DNA of 18,093 nucleotides from Bacteroidales bacterium. Lineage in GTDB: Bacteria; Bacteroidota; Bacteroidia; Bacteroidales; F082. Under the pieces are notes generated by a model, which was not told the origin of the DNA, did not search any database, and saw only the letters and a list, made by a program, of their open reading frames with translations. This document shows, piece by piece, positions 16,014 to 18,093 of this stretch. The stretch lies in assembly GCA_016281295.1 (NCBI GenBank), contig JAEEII010000162.1:1-18093 (forward strand), given 5' to 3'. How positions within the stretch are numbered: the stretch's first letter is position 1; each line of letters begins with the position of its first letter. The translations under genes were made by a program, and so were the position numbers.

Positions 16014-17129
16014 TCAGTGATTTTTGTTTGCCAAATACTGCGATGGCGTTAATCCGAACTTTTTCTTGAATGAACGCAAGAAGGTGGCGTAGGAATTGAA
16101 GCCCGACATCATGGCGATGTTATCTAAAGAGTGTTGGTTTTCAGTGCCTTTATCATCTAATAAGGCCTTGGCTTCCCTCAGGCGGAAGTCGTTGATATAG
16201 TCATAGAAGGTCGTATGAAGTTCTTGATTGATATGGTTGCTGAGGTACTGTCGGTTGGTACCCAAATGCTGGGCTAGCTTCTGCAAGGTCAGCGTGTTGT
16301 CCTGATAATACCGTTTTTCGCACATCACCTTGTCGATGTCGAATCCAATCAAAGGCTTGCCAGCATTGGGTTGGGGTGTTGGAGTGGTTGGCTCTTGAGG
16401 CGCGTTTTCACATTCGTCGGCAGGGGATAGGGTGAACACCTGCTGATGTATCAGTTTGTGCATGACGTATAAGACAATGCCGATGCAGACGAGGCAATAG
16501 AGGGTGTCGAAAACCAGGTTTTGTCTGGCAGAGGGTTCTGAAAACCATGATTGTTGCGATAGGCTTTCAATAGCCCATAGCAGTTGGAAAGCGAAATAGA
16601 GGGCAATCAAAATTTTGCTCCAACGCAAGTCGAAATATTCCAAGTTGCCAACGTTGTTGAGCAACATCCGAGTATGTTTCCTGATGGAAAGACACAAGTA
16701 CACCAGCATGGCCAATGAAATCGTCAGGGTGTAGATCTGTACGACCGTTAACACCAAGGGATTTCGGAGGAGGGCAAACAAGAGCATGGCAATTAAATAA
16801 GGTATCACCAAAAGCAGGAGTTGGCGCGTTTTGTAACGATTGGGAAACACTAACGACATAACAAACATCATGTAGCCACCTACAATCACATAGTCGAAGA
16901 GTACCAAAAGCGTGTTGAGGAAATCGGAATAGGGTTGGTTGCGGCAGGCTAAAACCAAGAAGTTATTTAGAAAACCAAAGCCATGCAGTAATACCACTGC
17001 TGCGAAGAGTCGCTGGAATTGATAGTTGCGGTGGTATTTGTGCATGAAAATGCTGCATGCTGTGAGGGCACATTGTGTCACTCCAGACATGAAGCATAAC
17101 AGTAATATGTAGAACGAATCGGTGTTCAT
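16014..17129 (-). CDS. membrane-embedded AraC-family transcriptional regulator (about 7 TM segments plus HTH)
   Basis: This 371-residue protein has about seven hydrophobic segments in its first 235 residues (for example SFYILLLCFMSGVTQCAL, YVIVGGYMMFVMSLVF, IALYFAFQLLWAI, LYCLVCIGIVLYVM), a Pro/Thr-rich linker (PQEPTTPTPQPN) and a C-terminal AraC/XylS DNA-binding domain over the last 100 residues. In that domain TLQKLAQHLGTNRQYLSNHI is the first helix-turn-helix and DNIAMMSGFNSYATFLRSF followed by KKFGLTPSQYL the second, conserved one. It would sense a signal in or at the membrane and act on DNA while tethered. The ATG at 17129 was chosen because the promoter lies just upstream and an extension to 17258 (no clear homology) would span the promoter and the repeats. 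It is divergent from the BACON-type lipoprotein. Confidence 0.9.
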   Translation of the reverse strand: MNTDSFYILLLCFMSGVTQCALTACSIFMHKYHRNYQFQRLFAAVVLLHGFGFLNNFLVLACRNQPYSDFLNTLLVLFDYVIVGGYMMFVMSLVFPNRYKTRQLLLLVIPYLIAMLLFALLRNPLVLTVVQIYTLTISLAMLVYLCLSIRKHTRMLLNNVGNLEYFDLRWSKILIALYFAFQLLWAIESLSQQSWFSEPSARQNLVFDTLYCLVCIGIVLYVMHKLIHQQVFTLSPADECENAPQEPTTPTPQPNAGKPLIGFDIDKVMCEKRYYQDNTLTLQKLAQHLGTNRQYLSNHINQELHTTFYDYINDFRLREAKALLDDKGTENQHSLDNIAMMSGFNSYATFLRSFKKKFGLTPSQYLANKNH

Positions 17130-17134
17130 GTCGG

Positions 17135-17169
17135 CAAAGGTACATTTTTTATCTCCGCTATTTAACAAA
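17135..17169 (-). promoter_or_regulatory. promoter of the membrane AraC regulator, possibly giving a leaderless mRNA
   Basis: Minus-strand TACCTTTG (17142-17135) matches TAnnTTTG exactly, with TTTG (17169-17166) 23 nt upstream, slightly longer than the usual 19-21. Only five bases (CCGAC) separate the -7 element from the ATG at 17129, so transcription should begin at or next to the start codon. Confidence 0.6.
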
Positions 17170-17188
17170 TCGCGCCAATTACCTGATT

Positions 17189-17254
17189 TTTTACGTATTG
17201 CAAACTGATATTTACGCAATGACAAAAAGCAACCTCGGGTTTTACGTATTGCAA
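17189..17254. promoter_or_regulatory. phased TTTACG direct repeats, candidate operator
   Basis: The 15-mer TTTTACGTATTGCAA occurs twice without mismatch, at 17189-17203 and 17240-17254. Between them TTTACGCAAT (17211-17220) is an 8/10 copy of the same start. The TTTACG cores begin at 17190, 17211 and 17241, spacings of 21 and 30 bp or about two and three helical turns, so all face the same side of DNA. They sit 20-85 bp upstream of the regulator's -33 element and 130-195 bp upstream of the divergent lipoprotein start. This is typical of AraC-type direct-repeat binding sites; the binding protein is inferred. Confidence 0.6.
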
Positions 17255-17310
17255 GCATTTATTTTGGGCAAAGAAATACTGATGCGAGGAATTATAATGA
17301 TATTTGTTAT

Positions 17311-17384
17311 GAATTTTTAAATCGTCAACAAAATTAATCTAATATAAATTTATCAACATTATTCTAATTTAAATTTATCAACAT
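17311..17384 (+). repeat. 25-bp tandem repeat running into the lipoprotein start codon
   Basis: A 22-bp AT-rich sequence starting TCTAAT and ending TTTATCAACAT occurs at 17338-17359 and again at 17363-17384 with one mismatch and a period of 25 bp. The second copy ends in the AT of the start codon. A more diverged copy (TTTTTAAATCGTCAACA) lies at 17314-17330. The TCAACA ends are 28 and 25 bp apart. The repeats fill most of the likely 5' leader. No clean TAnnTTTG was found for this gene; GATATTTG at 17299-17306 is the nearest with one mismatch. Confidence 0.7.
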
Positions 17385-18093
17385 GAAAAAATCACATCTG
17401 AAGTTTTTGAGCGTTGTGTTTGCTCTTGTGCTGGGCTTTAGCTCCTGCGTCAAAGAGGTAGCCACAGGACGCATTCAAGGCATTGTCACCAACATGAACA
17501 CCACCGAACCCATCCAGGGTGTGAACATCTCGCTCAGTCCCACGGGTGCCTCTGCGGTGACGGGCAGTGATGGCCGCTACGAGTTCAACAACCTTGAAGC
17601 AGGCAACTACACCGTGCAAGGTATGAAAGCTGGCTTCGAAAGCAATACCAAGAACATCAGCATTACGCCGGGCAACGTCTCCTCAGGCGACATGCAACTG
17701 CGTCCCACCGTTTCGGGCTTCCGTCTGAATGTGGAATACCTCGACTTCGGCACCAATTTTTCGCAACTGCAGTTCAAGATTATCAATGCTAGCGCGACTT
17801 TGCCGTTAAGTTGGGAAATCATGGAAAGCATGAACTGGCTTGCCGTCACGCCTTCAACGGGCAACTTGCAAGGAGGTCAGGAATCCACCATCATTGTGAA
17901 CATTGACCGTTCGCTCATCACCCAAAGCACCACGGCCAACCTTACTGTACGTAGCGCCGACCAAAGCATCGTGCTGCCCGTGAACGTCAGCGTTTCGGGC
18001 AACAACGGGCCGCAACTGCAATTAAGCGAAAACTCCATCGACTTCGGCACATCGGCCAACAGCCTGACATTCTATGTGATGAACACGGGTCCA
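17383..18093 (+). CDS. lipoprotein with carboxypeptidase-regulatory-like and BACON-like domains (3' end outside window)
   Basis: An open frame of 237 codons with no stop before the right edge. The signal peptide MKKSHLKFLSVVFALVLGF ends in the lipobox FSSC (Cys21). Residues about 26-100 match the carboxypeptidase regulatory-like / CarboxypepD_reg fold: GRIQGIVTNMNT, PIQGVNISLSPTG, GSDGRYEFNNLEAGNYTVQ. From about 108 a BACON-like beta-sandwich follows: LNVEYLDFGTNFSQLQF, then NWLAVTPSTGNLQGGQES and TIIVNIDRS. A second copy begins near 215 (LQLSENSIDFGTSANSLTFY). BACON domains of Bacteroidota are linked to glycan or mucin contact. It is divergent from the membrane AraC regulator and probably under its control. 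Codons are richer in G and C at third positions than in the AT-rich leader. Confidence 0.85.
   Translation, partial: MKKSHLKFLSVVFALVLGFSSCVKEVATGRIQGIVTNMNTTEPIQGVNISLSPTGASAVTGSDGRYEFNNLEAGNYTVQGMKAGFESNTKNISITPGNVSSGDMQLRPTVSGFRLNVEYLDFGTNFSQLQFKIINASATLPLSWEIMESMNWLAVTPSTGNLQGGQESTIIVNIDRSLITQSTTANLTVRSADQSIVLPVNVSVSGNNGPQLQLSENSIDFGTSANSLTFYVMNTGP

Noticed and set aside
17130..17258. N-terminal extension of the AraC regulator to 17258
   Set aside because: The extra 43 residues are basic, lack family similarity, and would place the promoter and the operator-like repeats inside the coding sequence.

Overview
The window looks like a chromosomal segment from a Bacteroidota bacterium, most likely of the order Bacteroidales. 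Several signs agree: a secreted esterase ends in a type IX secretion (Por) sorting domain, at least five proteins start with lipoprotein signal peptides, a BACON-like domain is present, and most gene groups are preceded by a TAnnTTTG -7 element instead of sigma70 boxes. No tRNA, rRNA, CRISPR array or complete insertion sequence was found. The genus cannot be read from the sequence alone.

Layout, left to right. (1) 1-763, minus: the 5' part of an Rpn-type PD-(D/E)XK nuclease/putative transposase that runs off the left edge, with a near-perfect promoter. (2) 764-1149: a 386-bp gene-free stretch with a strong palindrome and an ordered array of AATTCGnnn 9-mers that runs into the 3' end of tolC. 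(3) 7236 to 1150, minus: a four-gene tripartite efflux operon, reading small lipoprotein, periplasmic adaptor, RND pump, TolC-type channel, with overlaps or gaps of a few bases except about 41 bp before the pump. (4) 11253 to 7369, minus: an unknown lipoprotein, a lipoprotein with three Fn3-like repeats, and an O-antigen ligase/polymerase-family membrane protein with a TPR tail, separated by only 11-13 bp. (5) 11436-12542, plus: a secreted PHB-depolymerase/feruloyl-esterase-like alpha/beta hydrolase carrying the T9SS tail. (6) 15130 to 12551, minus: a large MscS-type mechanosensitive channel, convergent with the esterase 8 bp away. (7) 15252-15959, plus: an unrecognised membrane-anchored protein behind a textbook Bacteroidota promoter. 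(8) 17129 to 16014, minus: a regulator with about seven membrane segments and an AraC-type DNA-binding domain, divergent from (9) 17383-18093, plus: a lipoprotein with a carboxypeptidase-regulatory-like domain and BACON-like repeats that runs off the right edge.

Most of the window concerns the cell envelope: efflux, glycan ligation or polymerisation, surface lipoproteins, secretion and osmotic protection. The least explained parts are non-coding: the 9-mer array with 8-nt spacers behind tolC, the minus-strand-favoured hairpin next to it, and the helically phased TTTACG repeats between the membrane AraC regulator and the BACON lipoprotein, which look like an operator. No completely new multi-gene system is demonstrated. 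The best candidates for something undescribed are the regulator-operator-lipoprotein module on the right and the two-lipoprotein plus ligase cassette in the middle.
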